Assembly (NCBI GenBank): GCA_035764505.1
Contig: DASTZC010000058.1
Coordinates: 1-40,164, forward strand
Length of the DNA: 40,164 bases
Reading direction: 5' to 3'
DNA from: Candidatus Polarisedimenticolia bacterium
Lineage (GTDB): Bacteria; Acidobacteriota; Polarisedimenticolia; Gp22-AA2; AA152
The position numbers were made by a program, and so were the translations under genes. Below are positions 26,695 to 35,640 of the stretch, one piece after another (within the stretch, counting starts at the first letter, position 1; every line of letters begins with the position of its first letter). The notes beneath the pieces are model-generated. The model saw only the letters and a program-made list of their open reading frames with translations. It was not told where the DNA came from and did no database searches.

Positions 26695-27357
26695 ATGCAG
26701 AGAATCGTGCTGACACACTCGGAATCGGACGCTCCCGCCGGCATCGAGCGGGCGGCTGAGATTCTCCACGGCGGCGGACTGGTGATCTACCCCACCGACA
26801 CGCTGTACGCCATCGGCTGCGACCCGCGCTCGGCCACGGCGCTCGAGCGGCTCGTGGATATGAAGCGGCGTCCGGCGACGCTGCGCTTGCCGATGGTGGC
26901 TGCAGACCGGGACCAGGTGGAGCGGGTGGCGCGCCTGCGGACCTACCGCGAGCGCGCCCTGGCCGATCGCTTCTGGCCGGGACCGTTGACGCTGGTGCTT
27001 CCTCGGCGGATTGAGGCCCCCCTCGCCCCCTGGTCCTGGGGAGATACTCTCGCCGTGCGCGTCCCCGGGAGCCCGCCGGCGCGCGCGCTGGCTCGCGCGC
27101 TCGGATCACCTCTTCCATCCACCAGCGCCAACCTGTCGGGTCAAGCGGCCCCCTGCGACAGCGCAGCGATTGCCTCCGACCTGCTCGACGGAGTCGATCT
27201 CCTGATCGACGCCGGCGCGCTGGCGCCCAGCCCCCCTTCCAGCATCGTGCAGGTGACGGAAGACTCCTGGCGCCTCCTGCGCGCCGGAGCCGTATCCGTT
27301 GAGGAACTGATCGCGTTGCTCGGCCCGCCCGAGGCCGTTATCACCGGGCGAGACTGA
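26695..27357 (+). CDS. L-threonylcarbamoyladenylate synthase, TsaC/Sua5 family
   Basis: 220 residues. It makes threonylcarbamoyl-AMP for the universal t6A37 modification of tRNAs that read ANN codons. The YrdC fold is clear: GGGLVIYPTDTLYAIGCDPRS, KRRPATLRLPMVAAD, DRFWPGPLTLVLP, and LPSTSANLSG. The Lys often found before PLxV is Arg here. ATG 26695 follows GAGGGACGAGGGG. An ATG at 26665, sharing its bases with the divergent start codon, would add ten residues. Its 3' end overlaps the convergent binding-protein gene by 17 bases. Confidence 0.92.
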   Translation: MQRIVLTHSESDAPAGIERAAEILHGGGLVIYPTDTLYAIGCDPRSATALERLVDMKRRPATLRLPMVAADRDQVERVARLRTYRERALADRFWPGPLTLVLPRRIEAPLAPWSWGDTLAVRVPGSPPARALARALGSPLPSTSANLSGQAAPCDSAAIASDLLDGVDLLIDAGALAPSPPSSIVQVTEDSWRLLRAGAVSVEELIALLGPPEAVITGRD

Positions 27358-28858
27358 CTCTCTCCAGCACGTGGAAGTCGGCCGCCGCCGTCAGCTCGAA
27401 GCCCACCACGCGATTGCGCACCACCGCCAGATTCGACTTGTGCCACAGGTTCACATAAGGAAGCTCTTCCGCCAGGATCTGCTGGATCCTTCCATAGATC
27501 TTCTTGCGTTCCGCAGGATCGCTTGCGCGGGTTCCCTCCTCCAGCAGCCGATCCACCTCCGAGTTGCGGTAGCGCACCCGATTGAACCCTTTCGGCGGAA
27601 GATAGGCGGAGCCGAAGCGCATGCGGAAAACATCGGGGTCCAGAAGCTGGGTCCACTGCAGCGAGAAGACCTGAAAGCGCCCGGCCTTGATGTCGTCGTA
27701 GAAGGTGCCCCACTCGAAGCTACGGATCTCCAGCTCGATGCCGACCTGCGCCAGCTGCTCCTGGAAGACGCTGGCCTGCACCCGCGCCAGCTCGGCGGTC
27801 GTCGTCTTGTAAGTGAGGCGGAAGCGCGGCTGTGGTCCATCGCCGTCGGGGTCGCGGTAGCCGGCCTCGTCCAGGAGCGCAGCGGCGCGCTTCGGGTCGT
27901 AGTCGTGACGCGTCACGTTTCCCTCGAAAGCCCAGTTGTCGGGAGGCAGCAGCCCCACCGCCTCGCGCGCCAGCCCGTGCAGCAGGATGTCGATGATCCT
28001 CCGGCGATCCAGTGCGAAGGCGATCGCCTGGCGGACCTTCACGTTGCGCAGCACCGGATCGTCCAGGTTGAACCCCAGGTAGGTGGTGCTGTTGCTCGGG
28101 CCGGAGAGGATCTTGAGATTCGGCGAGGATCGAAGGGCCCAGACCTGGTCCGGAGTCAGGTCGTTGACCACCAGGTCGGTGCTTCCTTTCATGAGCTCCT
28201 GCTGCCGCGAGACCGCCTCGGGGACGATCTTCAGCCGGATCCTCGGGCAGGGCGGCTTGCCGCGGAAATAGCCGTCGAAGGCCTGCAGGACGATTTCCTG
28301 ATCGCGGCGCGATTCCACAAACCGGAAAGGACCGGTGCCGACGGGGCGGGTGGCGGGAGAATCGCCTGCTCCCTGCGGCAGGATGCCGACTCCCAGGTTG
28401 GCGAGGAAAGGGGAGAAGGGCTCGCGCAGGCGGAGCACCACCGTGGCGTCGTCGGGCGTTGCGATTTCCTCGAGCACCTGCATGTCGCCCTTGCGGAACG
28501 AGACCACCTCGTCGTGGAGGATCGACTCGAAGGTGTAGCGCACGTCGCGCGAAGTCAGGGGCCGGCCGTCATGGAAGCGTACGTTGGGCCTGAGGTGGAA
28601 CACGTAATGGAGCGCGTCGGGTTGCTCCCAGGAGACCGCCAGGTCGGGCAGCACCTCGCCGGAAGGACCGAAGCGCACCAGGCCGTTGTAGAGGAGCTGA
28701 TGGACGCGGCGCGACGACTCGTCGCTCCCCAGACGAGGATCCAGGCTGGAGGGCCCGACGTCGATGGCCAGTGTCAGGAGATCCGCGGGAATGGTGCGGG
28801 CCCGCGGGCAGCCGAGGAGGAAGACGGCAACCAGGGCCGAAAGCAGGCATCGCTTCAT
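27341..28858 (-). CDS. Oligopeptide-type ABC transporter substrate-binding lipoprotein
   Basis: 505 residues. The lipobox LLGC gives lipidated Cys17. The rest is a family 5 solute-binding protein (DppA/OppA class): LTLAIDVGPSSLDPRLGSDESS, LLYNGLVRFGPSGEVLPDLAVSWE, LRPNVRFHDGRPLTSRDVRYTFE, VGTGPFRFV, and VRQAIAFALDRRRI. Such proteins capture peptides or other solutes outside the inner membrane and hand them to an ABC permease. No permease or ATPase gene is adjacent, so the partner must lie elsewhere. The gene is divergent from the phosphatase-like gene and has its own promoter candidate. Confidence 0.92.
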   Translation of the reverse strand: MKRCLLSALVAVFLLGCPRARTIPADLLTLAIDVGPSSLDPRLGSDESSRRVHQLLYNGLVRFGPSGEVLPDLAVSWEQPDALHYVFHLRPNVRFHDGRPLTSRDVRYTFESILHDEVVSFRKGDMQVLEEIATPDDATVVLRLREPFSPFLANLGVGILPQGAGDSPATRPVGTGPFRFVESRRDQEIVLQAFDGYFRGKPPCPRIRLKIVPEAVSRQQELMKGSTDLVVNDLTPDQVWALRSSPNLKILSGPSNSTTYLGFNLDDPVLRNVKVRQAIAFALDRRRIIDILLHGLAREAVGLLPPDNWAFEGNVTRHDYDPKRAAALLDEAGYRDPDGDGPQPRFRLTYKTTTAELARVQASVFQEQLAQVGIELEIRSFEWGTFYDDIKAGRFQVFSLQWTQLLDPDVFRMRFGSAYLPPKGFNRVRYRNSEVDRLLEEGTRASDPAERKKIYGRIQQILAEELPYVNLWHKSNLAVVRNRVVGFELTAAADFHVLERVSLAR

Positions 28859-28888
28859 CGCGGGGCCCCCGAGGTCGAACCGGCGCGG

Positions 28889-28918
28889 ATTCTAGCGAAA
28901 GGAGGAATACGCCGGCAA
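28889..28918 (-). promoter_or_regulatory. Promoter candidate for the binding-protein gene
   Basis: On the minus strand TTGCCG (28918-28913), an 18-base spacer, TAGAAT (28894-28889). The predicted start would be about 25 bases before the ATG at 28858. Confidence 0.42.
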
Positions 28919-28948
28919 GGCAAGGGAGGCAAAAGATAGCTCCGCCGG

Positions 28949-28977
28949 TTGTTGGAGGCACGCGGCAGCACTATAAT
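28949..28977 (+). promoter_or_regulatory. Promoter candidate for the 29037 envelope operon
   Basis: A perfect TATAAT at 28972-28977 lies 17 bases after TTGTTG (28949-28954). Its predicted start near 28984 is about 50 bases before the GTG at 29037. Confidence 0.55.
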
Positions 28978-29036
28978 TTCTCCCGTTCGTAAGCGGCTGC
29001 CCGATCCTGAACCCCTCTTCCTCGGTCCACACAAGC

Positions 29037-31277
29037 GTGCGTCTCACCATCATTCTTATAGTTGCCGGATTGGCTGCGTCGCTGTGCGCGGCGGCGCCGG
29101 CCGGGAAGCCGCGGGTCGTCATTCTGGGCTTCGACGGGGCCGACCCCAAGCTGGTGGAGCAGCTGATGGGGGAGGGGAAGCTGCCCAACCTTTCGAAGCT
29201 GTCCCAGGAAGGGAGCTATACGCGTCTGGCGACCACCAATCCGCCGCAGACTCCGGTCTCCTGGTCCACCTTCTCCACCGGCATCAACCCGGGCAGGACC
29301 GAGATTTTCGACTTCCTCAAGCGCATCGACGGCACCTATGTGCCGGAATTCGCCATGGCGACGGAGAGCCGCAAGCCCTTCATGCTGGGAGCTCGGACAC
29401 CCGTGGCGGCAGGGTGCGCCGTCGGATTGGCGCTGCTGCTCCTCGGAGGCGCCGTCGCCTGGCTGGCCCGGCCGGCGCGCCGGTGGGTGGCCATCGGCAC
29501 GGTGCTGCTCGCGGTGGCGGGGGGCTCGGGAGCGGGATGGGTCGCAAAGACCAAGCTGCCGGCCGAGGTGCCGAACGCCATCAACCATCGCAAAGGGACG
29601 ACGATGTGGGGCTGGGCCTCGCAGCACGGCGTTCGCAGCCGCGTCCTGCACGTCCCCAATACCTTTCCCGCCGAGCCGATGCATGGCGGCGCCATGCTTT
29701 CGGGGCTGGGCGTTCCCGACCTGCGCGGCCGCATCGGCTCGCCCGCTTTCTACAGCTCCGACGCCGCGCTGAAGAGCCGCCTGGAAGAGAACCAGTTCAG
29801 CATCGAGTTCGTGCAGCTCGACTCCGATCGCGGGCATCTCGAGACGCACGTGGTGGGACCCTACAACAAGCCGTTCTTCGACTACCGGGTGGACGACGCG
29901 CTGGCGGCCCTGCCGCAGGGGGCCGACCGCTCGGCGGCGCGCAAGAAGGCGGAGAAGGACCTCGAGGACCGCGGAATCGCCCGCCGGATCGATCTGCCCA
30001 TGGATCTGGAGGTGGGAGACAGCTCGCTCAAGGTGCGCGTGTCGGGCCATGAGCAGACACTGGCGCCGGGGGAGTGGAGCGACTGGTTCGTCCTCGATTT
30101 CCCGGTGAACTGGCTGGTGGATCACGTCGGTGGGATCCGCGGCATGGCGCGCTTCAAGCTGCTTTCCCTGAAGCCGCACGTGCAGCTCTACCTGTCGCCG
30201 ATCAACTTCCATCCCGATTTCGAGCCGATCCCGTTTTCCTCTCCGAAGGGGTTTGCCGCCTCGCTGGTCCCGTCGATCGGACTGTTCAAGACGCTGGGCT
30301 GGCCGATCGACACCTGGACCCCGAGCGCGGGGCTGGGAGACGACACCCTGTTCCTGGAGGACATGGACTTCACGGTGCGCAAGCAGGAGGCGATGATGGA
30401 CCGCTTCCTGAAATCGGGAGAGGACCGCCTCTACGTGCAGGTCTACGACTTTCCCGATCGCATCGGACATCTCTGGTGGCGGATGCTGGATCCGAAGCAC
30501 CCCCTCTACGACCCGGTGGAGGCGGCGCGCTTCGGCTCCGAGATGGAGAAGGCCTATATCCGGATGGACTCGATTGTGGGCAAGGCGCGCGCCATGCTGC
30601 CTCCCGAGACGCTGCTGATGGTCTGCTCGGACCACGGCTTCGCCTCGTTCCGGCGCGGGATGAACTACAACACCTGGCTGGTGCGCAACGGCTGGATGAT
30701 CCTCAAGGAAGGACCCGGCGGCACGCGCAGCCTGGAGGACCTGTTCGATCGCGGGGAGACGGGGGAGTTCTTCAAGTTCGTCGACTGGTCCCGGACGCGC
30801 GCCTATGCCATGGGGCTGGGGAGCATTTACGTGAACCTCGCGGGACGCGAGCCGCGCGGCAGCGTCGCGCCGGGGCAGGAATACGAAGCAGTGCGCCAGG
30901 GGATTATCGACGGGCTGCAGGCCTACGTCGATCCCGACACCGGAGAGCACCCCGTGCTGCGGGTCTACCGGCGCGAAGATATGTATAAGGGATTCGATCC
31001 GGCGCTCATCCCCGACCTGCGGGCGGCCAACAGCGAGCACTACCGCGTGGGATGGCAGACGGCCCTGGGCGAGGTGCCGCCGAACACGGTGGAGGACAAC
31101 CGCAAGCTGTGGAGCGGCGATCACTGCTCGGTGGATCCGAGCCTGGTTCCGGGGATCCTCTTCTCGTCGCGCAAGCTGGTGCGTGAGAATCCCGGCATCC
31201 AGGATGTCTTCCCGAGCGTCCTGCAGGTCCTGGATTTGCCGCCGGTGGAAGGAATCGACGGCCGGAGCTTCTTCTGA
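29037..31277 (+). CDS. Alkaline phosphatase-superfamily phosphodiesterase-like protein
   Basis: 746 residues from a GTG start, with an N-terminal signal peptide (LTIILIVAGLAASLCAAA). The two-metal site of the nucleotide pyrophosphatase/phosphodiesterase group is visible: Asp in ILGFDGADP, nucleophile Thr in NPPQTPVSWSTFSTG, Asp and His in YDFPDRIGHLWW, SDHGF, and His in WSGDHCSVDPSLVPG. Two adjacent hydrophobic segments at about residues 123-144 and 150-170 form a membrane hairpin inside the catalytic domain, which is unusual. The substrate is unknown; lipid- or nucleotide-linked phosphodiesters are family possibilities. It heads a coupled run with the LytM and S41 genes (TGATG overlap). Confidence 0.88.
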   Translation: MRLTIILIVAGLAASLCAAAPAGKPRVVILGFDGADPKLVEQLMGEGKLPNLSKLSQEGSYTRLATTNPPQTPVSWSTFSTGINPGRTEIFDFLKRIDGTYVPEFAMATESRKPFMLGARTPVAAGCAVGLALLLLGGAVAWLARPARRWVAIGTVLLAVAGGSGAGWVAKTKLPAEVPNAINHRKGTTMWGWASQHGVRSRVLHVPNTFPAEPMHGGAMLSGLGVPDLRGRIGSPAFYSSDAALKSRLEENQFSIEFVQLDSDRGHLETHVVGPYNKPFFDYRVDDALAALPQGADRSAARKKAEKDLEDRGIARRIDLPMDLEVGDSSLKVRVSGHEQTLAPGEWSDWFVLDFPVNWLVDHVGGIRGMARFKLLSLKPHVQLYLSPINFHPDFEPIPFSSPKGFAASLVPSIGLFKTLGWPIDTWTPSAGLGDDTLFLEDMDFTVRKQEAMMDRFLKSGEDRLYVQVYDFPDRIGHLWWRMLDPKHPLYDPVEAARFGSEMEKAYIRMDSIVGKARAMLPPETLLMVCSDHGFASFRRGMNYNTWLVRNGWMILKEGPGGTRSLEDLFDRGETGEFFKFVDWSRTRAYAMGLGSIYVNLAGREPRGSVAPGQEYEAVRQGIIDGLQAYVDPDTGEHPVLRVYRREDMYKGFDPALIPDLRAANSEHYRVGWQTALGEVPPNTVEDNRKLWSGDHCSVDPSLVPGILFSSRKLVRENPGIQDVFPSVLQVLDLPPVEGIDGRSFF

Positions 31278-32446
31278 TGCGCCGCGGGGCGCGCGCCGCC
31301 GCACGGATCGGCGTGGCCCTGGCGCTCGTGAGCCTGGCGGCCATGGCGCGCGCGGACGACCCGGACGCGCGCGCGGAGGAGAGTCGCCGTCTGGATCGGG
31401 TCCGGGAAGAGATCGCCCGCCTCCAGGCGATGGTCGGCAGGGCGCGGGACGAGGAGAAGGGATTGCTGGGAGATCTGCATCGCATGGATCTGGAGATGGC
31501 GCTGCACGAGCGGCAGATCGCGCTGACCGGCGCGGAGCTGGTGCGCTGCCGCGCCGAGCTCAAGGAAGCCACCCGCCGGGCGGAGGAGAGTCAGGCGAAG
31601 CTGGAGAGCGGCCGCCGGCAGCTCGCCGAGAGGATTCGGGCGATGTACCGGGCCGGTCCGGTGCGGGCCGAGCGTGTGCTCCTGACCTCCGACAATCCGG
31701 CCGAAGTGGTCAGCGCCTATCGACTCGCGGAGCGCTCGGCCGCCGCCGATCAGGAGCGGGTGGCGGAGTTTCGCAGTCTGGAGGCGCAGTGGCGTGCCAC
31801 CCAGGCGCAGCTCGAAACGCAGCGGCGCACCTTATCGACCCTGCGGGCGCGCGAGATGGAGCGCCGGCAGGAGCTGGGATCGGTGAAGCAAGAGCGCTCG
31901 CGGATGCTCTCGGGGCTGCAGCAGGAGACCTCGAAGCAACAGGAGCTCCTGGATGAGATGATGGAGACGGAGAAGGCGCTGGCGAGCCTGGTCAAGACCT
32001 TGGCGGAGGGAGGATCTCCCGCCGCCGGGATGGCGCTGGGGTTCGGCCGATTTCGCGGGCTCCTCCCCTGGCCGGTCCCGGGGAAGATGCTGGTGCCGTT
32101 CGGCGCCCAGAAGAGCACCAGGTTCGAGACGCTGGTGCCGCATCCCGGCATCGAGATTGCCGTGTCCACCGGAGAGCCTGTGCATGCCGTGCACGAGGGG
32201 CAGGTGGCTTTCAGCGACTGGTTCAAGGGGTACGGGAACCTTATCGTGCTGGATCATGGCGACGGCTACATGTCGGTTTACGCCCATGCCTCCGAGCGCA
32301 AGGTGGCCGCGGGGGATCACGTGGCGGCGGGACAGGTGATCGCGAGTGCCGGCGATACCGGCTCCCTGGAGGGACCGAGGCTTTTTTTCGAAATCCTGAA
32401 GGATGGCAAACCTGAGAATCCGGTGATCTGGCTGACCCGGAGATAG
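31277..32446 (+). CDS. EnvC-like murein hydrolase activator, degenerate LytM/M23 domain
   Basis: 389 residues: a signal peptide, about 230 residues of charged coiled coil, then a C-terminal M23 (LytM) domain. The zinc-site residues are eroded. The HxxxD motif reads HPGIE (His289, Glu293), and the closing HxH is RLF within GPRLFFEIL; only the YAH His (337) remains. E. coli EnvC is eroded in a similar way and works by activating cell-wall amidases at division, so an activator rather than a hydrolase is likely. The ATG overlaps the upstream stop by one base. An S41-family gene follows after 10 bases, an arrangement common beside envC homologues. Confidence 0.9.
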   Translation: MRRGARAAARIGVALALVSLAAMARADDPDARAEESRRLDRVREEIARLQAMVGRARDEEKGLLGDLHRMDLEMALHERQIALTGAELVRCRAELKEATRRAEESQAKLESGRRQLAERIRAMYRAGPVRAERVLLTSDNPAEVVSAYRLAERSAAADQERVAEFRSLEAQWRATQAQLETQRRTLSTLRAREMERRQELGSVKQERSRMLSGLQQETSKQQELLDEMMETEKALASLVKTLAEGGSPAAGMALGFGRFRGLLPWPVPGKMLVPFGAQKSTRFETLVPHPGIEIAVSTGEPVHAVHEGQVAFSDWFKGYGNLIVLDHGDGYMSVYAHASERKVAAGDHVAAGQVIASAGDTGSLEGPRLFFEILKDGKPENPVIWLTRR

Positions 32447-32456
32447 GAGGCGGTGG

Positions 32457-33629
32457 ATGATGCCCATGGATCGCGGGCGCAAAGCGATGCTGGCCGTGTC
32501 GAGCGCTCTGGTCGCCTTCGTCCTGCTGGGAGGCGTGCTGGGGCGCTCGCTGGCCGTGGAAGGGACCTATTCCTTCCTCAAGCTGTTCAACGAGGTCCTG
32601 TACCTGGTACGCAACAATTACGTCGAGCCGGTCAAGGACGACGCCCTGATGGAAGGAGCCTACCGGGGGATGCTCGAGGCTCTGGATCCGCAGAGCGAAT
32701 ACCTGTCGGCCGCGGAGGTGCATCTCGCCGCGAGCGGCGGCAGGAGCGGTCCGGCCGATCTGGGCCTGGTCCTGTCGAAGCGCCGTGGGTATGCCGTCGT
32801 GGTCTCGGCCATGGAGGACTCGCCGGGGCGCAAGGCCGGCCTTTCCACGGGAGACGTCATCCTCACGGTCGACGGGAAGTCGACGATGAAGATGGGAGCC
32901 TGGGAAGCGACGCAGGCGCTGCAGGGAAAGCCCGGGTCCACCGTGCGCCTGAACGTCCTGCGGGGCACCGAGGCGCGCAGCGAGGACATGAGCCTGGTGC
33001 GCAAGACTCCGGCGCGGGCCGCGGTGGTTGCCACGCTCCCCGAGCCGGGCACCGGAGTGCTGAAGGTCAGCTCCCTGCTGGAGGGAGACGCCGAGCGGGT
33101 CCGTAAGAGTCTGGCTTCCCTCAAGACCCAGGGTGCCCGCAAGCTCATCATCGATCTTCGCGCCAACGCCGGATCGCGCATGGAAGAAGCGGTGAAGGTT
33201 GCCGGGTTCTTTGCCGGCGCCGGGGTCGTGGCCCAGGTCGCCGATCGCAAGGCGGGAAATTCCGAACTGACGGCGCCGGCTTCACCCGCCGTCTGGAAAG
33301 GACCCCTGGTGGCGATCGTGGACGGCGGCACCGCCGGTGCCGCCGAGGTTCTCGCCGCGGCGCTTAGGGACCGGGCCGGGGCGTCGCTGGTGGGCGAGAA
33401 GACCTGGGGGATGGGAACGCTCCAGAAGGTCATCACTCTCCCGGCCGGAGACGGCATCCGGCTGTCGGTCGCGAAGTACCTGTCGCCCGCCGGCAAGGAC
33501 TGGAACGGGACAGGGCTTTCGCCCGACGTGGCGCAGGCCAAAGACGCCGAATCGGGCACCGAGGACGTCCAGATGAAGAAAGCACTCGAGGTCCTCCGGC
33601 AGGACGGCCCGCAACGCCAGGCCGCCTGA
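32457..33629 (+). CDS. S41 (CtpA-like) protease homologue lacking the catalytic dyad
   Basis: 390 residues. A signal anchor (AVSSALVAFVLLGGVLG), a short N-terminal helical region (YLVRNNYVEPVKDDALMEGA), a PDZ domain (about residues 100-180) and the S41 core are present. In active CtpA/Prc enzymes the core reads SASAS-E, with a Lys 25 residues later in FGKGT. Here it is TAGAAE, with Gly294 at the nucleophile position, and WGMGT, with Met319 at the Lys position. The 25-residue spacing is preserved, so this is a pseudoprotease rather than a misalignment. The IDLRNNPGG loop is also changed (IDLRANAGSRM). A binding or regulatory role next to the LytM protein is inferred. AGGAGG lies six bases before ATG 32457; a second ATG follows at once. 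Confidence 0.9.
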   Translation: MMPMDRGRKAMLAVSSALVAFVLLGGVLGRSLAVEGTYSFLKLFNEVLYLVRNNYVEPVKDDALMEGAYRGMLEALDPQSEYLSAAEVHLAASGGRSGPADLGLVLSKRRGYAVVVSAMEDSPGRKAGLSTGDVILTVDGKSTMKMGAWEATQALQGKPGSTVRLNVLRGTEARSEDMSLVRKTPARAAVVATLPEPGTGVLKVSSLLEGDAERVRKSLASLKTQGARKLIIDLRANAGSRMEEAVKVAGFFAGAGVVAQVADRKAGNSELTAPASPAVWKGPLVAIVDGGTAGAAEVLAAALRDRAGASLVGEKTWGMGTLQKVITLPAGDGIRLSVAKYLSPAGKDWNGTGLSPDVAQAKDAESGTEDVQMKKALEVLRQDGPQRQAA

Positions 33630-33648
33630 GATCTGCCGAGGAGACCCT

Positions 33649-35640
33649 TTGAATCATCCGTCTGCAGCTTCTCTCCGCCAAACGCGGCTTCGCCGCGCCG
33701 GCGGAGCCTTTCGCCCGCTCGCGGGGGGGATCCTTTCGTTGGTTCTCGCCGGTGCCGCCCAGGGGGCTGCCGAATCCTCGGCCGACCGCGCCCGCGCCTA
33801 CTACCTGTTCAGCCTCTCCCAGCAGGCGCAGTTCAAAAACGAGATGCCGGACGCCATCCGCTATCTCAACGAGGCGATTCAGACCTCCGATTCCACCGAC
33901 TTGCGGCTCGAGCTGGCCTCCTTGTACTCGAACATGAACCGGGTCGACGACGCCGAGCTGGAGGCGCGAGAGGCGGTCAAGAAGGACCCCGCCTCGGCCG
34001 CGGCCCGGCGCACGCTGGCGCAGATACTCTTCCGCAGGGCGGCTTCGGGGGAGGACGTCGAGTCGCGCATGAAAGAGTCGGAGGCACTCTACCAGGAGCT
34101 CGTCGACGGCAATCAGGCGGATGAGGATTCCGCCATCGCCCTGGCCGATCTGCAGCGTGGCCGCGGCGACACCGCCGCGGCGGTCGCCACTCTGGAGTCG
34201 TTCCGCCAGAAGCAGTCTTTCTCGACGGCGCTGGACGTCAGGCTGTCGCGCCTCTATCTGGAGATGGGACGCAACGAGGAGGCGAGGAAGCTGCTCGAAG
34301 GGGCGATCGACAAGGCGGGGGACGATCGCGAAGCGCGCGAGCTGCTCGCGGAGGTCCTGGACGATGCGGGGAAGCCGCAGGAAGCGATCGACATCTACCA
34401 GCCGCTGGTCGATGCCCATCCCGATAATGCCTTCGCCCAGTACCGCCTGGGAGCGCTGCTGAACTCCGCCGGCAAGTTCAGCGAGGCAAAGGAGCACCTG
34501 CAGATTGCCCTCGATTCCGACCCGGCCAACGTGCGCGTCCTGCTGGCGCTCGGGCAATCGATGCTCGGGGACGGGGAGCCGCGCCAGGCGGAGGAGATCT
34601 ACAGCCGCGCCCTCAACCAGGACCCCGGCTCGCTGGAGGCGCGCTTCTTCCTGGGGAGGATCGCGCAGGCGCGTGCCGAGGACGATCGGGCCCTCGCCCT
34701 GTACGAGCAGATCCTGACGCAGACGGCGCAGCGCGGCTCCACGCAGGAAAAGGCGTTCTACGGCCTGGCCTCGTTCCAGGTGGGCGTCATCCATTACCTG
34801 CAGAAGGATTATCTGGAAGCCTCCAAGGACGTGCGCCGCGCCATCGACGCCGCCTCGCGCCCCTCCGAGGAGCTCTACACGCTGCTGGCCCGCATCGAGC
34901 TGGACTCGGGAAACCTGGAGAAGGCGAGCCAGGTCCTGGAGGAAGGGGCCGCGAAGCTCCCCGGGAACGTCGAGATCAAGGCCTTCGAGGCCGAGGTGCT
35001 GCTGCGCCAGAGGGAGCGCACCGCGGCACGTGCCATCTTCCAGGAGATCCTGAAGGATGAAAAGGAGTCGGTCGACTCGTACCTTCTGATCGTCCAGGCC
35101 TGCGTGCGCGCCGAGCAGCCGAAGGAAGGAGAGGCGTGGATGCGGCGGGCGGCGCAGAAGCACCCCGACTCGCGGGAGATCTCCTTCCAGAGCGCCGCCC
35201 TGATGGAGCAGTCGGGCCGGTTCCGGGACGCGGAGGCGGCTTTCCGCAAGCACCTGGAGCGCTTTCCGGACCATGCCGAGGCGTTGAACTACCTCGGGTA
35301 CATGCTCGCGGATCGTGGCGAGAAGCTCGAGGAGGCGCTGAGCCTCATCGAGCGCGCGGTGGCGCTGCAGCCTGAGAACGCCGCCTTTCTGGACAGCCTC
35401 GGATGGGTGACCTTCCGCCTGGGACATCCGCGCGAGGCGGAGGCGCAGCTGGTGCGCGCCGTGGAAGGATCGCGCGATGACGCCACGGTCCTGGAACACC
35501 TCGGCGACGTCCTGGATGCGCTCGGCCGTCCTTCCGAGGCGCTGGACAAGTACAAGAAAGCGATGGATCGCAATCCGGAGAAGCCCGAACAGCTGCGCAA
35601 GAAAATGCGCAAGCTCGGCGCCAAGCTGGGCGCCCCTTGA
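33649..35640 (+). CDS. Exported tetratricopeptide repeat protein
   Basis: 663 residues from a TTG start with GAGGAG eight or so bases upstream. A basic N-terminus is followed by a hydrophobic signal-like segment (AGGILSLVLAGAAQGAA). From about residue 47 to 640 the protein is tandem TPR units of about 34 residues, for example FAQYRLGALLNSAGKFSEA and LEARFFLGRIAQARAEDDRA. It ends Lys-rich (KKMRKLGAKLGAP). TPR arrays mediate protein-protein contacts; the partner cannot be told. It is co-oriented with the S41 gene upstream, and its stop overlaps the LolB-like start as TTGA, suggesting a role in outer-envelope assembly. Confidence 0.88.
   Translation: MNHPSAASLRQTRLRRAGGAFRPLAGGILSLVLAGAAQGAAESSADRARAYYLFSLSQQAQFKNEMPDAIRYLNEAIQTSDSTDLRLELASLYSNMNRVDDAELEAREAVKKDPASAAARRTLAQILFRRAASGEDVESRMKESEALYQELVDGNQADEDSAIALADLQRGRGDTAAAVATLESFRQKQSFSTALDVRLSRLYLEMGRNEEARKLLEGAIDKAGDDREARELLAEVLDDAGKPQEAIDIYQPLVDAHPDNAFAQYRLGALLNSAGKFSEAKEHLQIALDSDPANVRVLLALGQSMLGDGEPRQAEEIYSRALNQDPGSLEARFFLGRIAQARAEDDRALALYEQILTQTAQRGSTQEKAFYGLASFQVGVIHYLQKDYLEASKDVRRAIDAASRPSEELYTLLARIELDSGNLEKASQVLEEGAAKLPGNVEIKAFEAEVLLRQRERTAARAIFQEILKDEKESVDSYLLIVQACVRAEQPKEGEAWMRRAAQKHPDSREISFQSAALMEQSGRFRDAEAAFRKHLERFPDHAEALNYLGYMLADRGEKLEEALSLIERAVALQPENAAFLDSLGWVTFRLGHPREAEAQLVRAVEGSRDDATVLEHLGDVLDALGRPSEALDKYKKAMDRNPEKPEQLRKKMRKLGAKLGAP

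Noticed and set aside
28971-31304. 777-codon open frame on the minus strand across the phosphatase-like gene
   Set aside because: It is antisense to a gene with clear metal-site motifs, is rich in Arg/His/Gln, and has no recognisable domain. It is a by-product of high GC at third positions.
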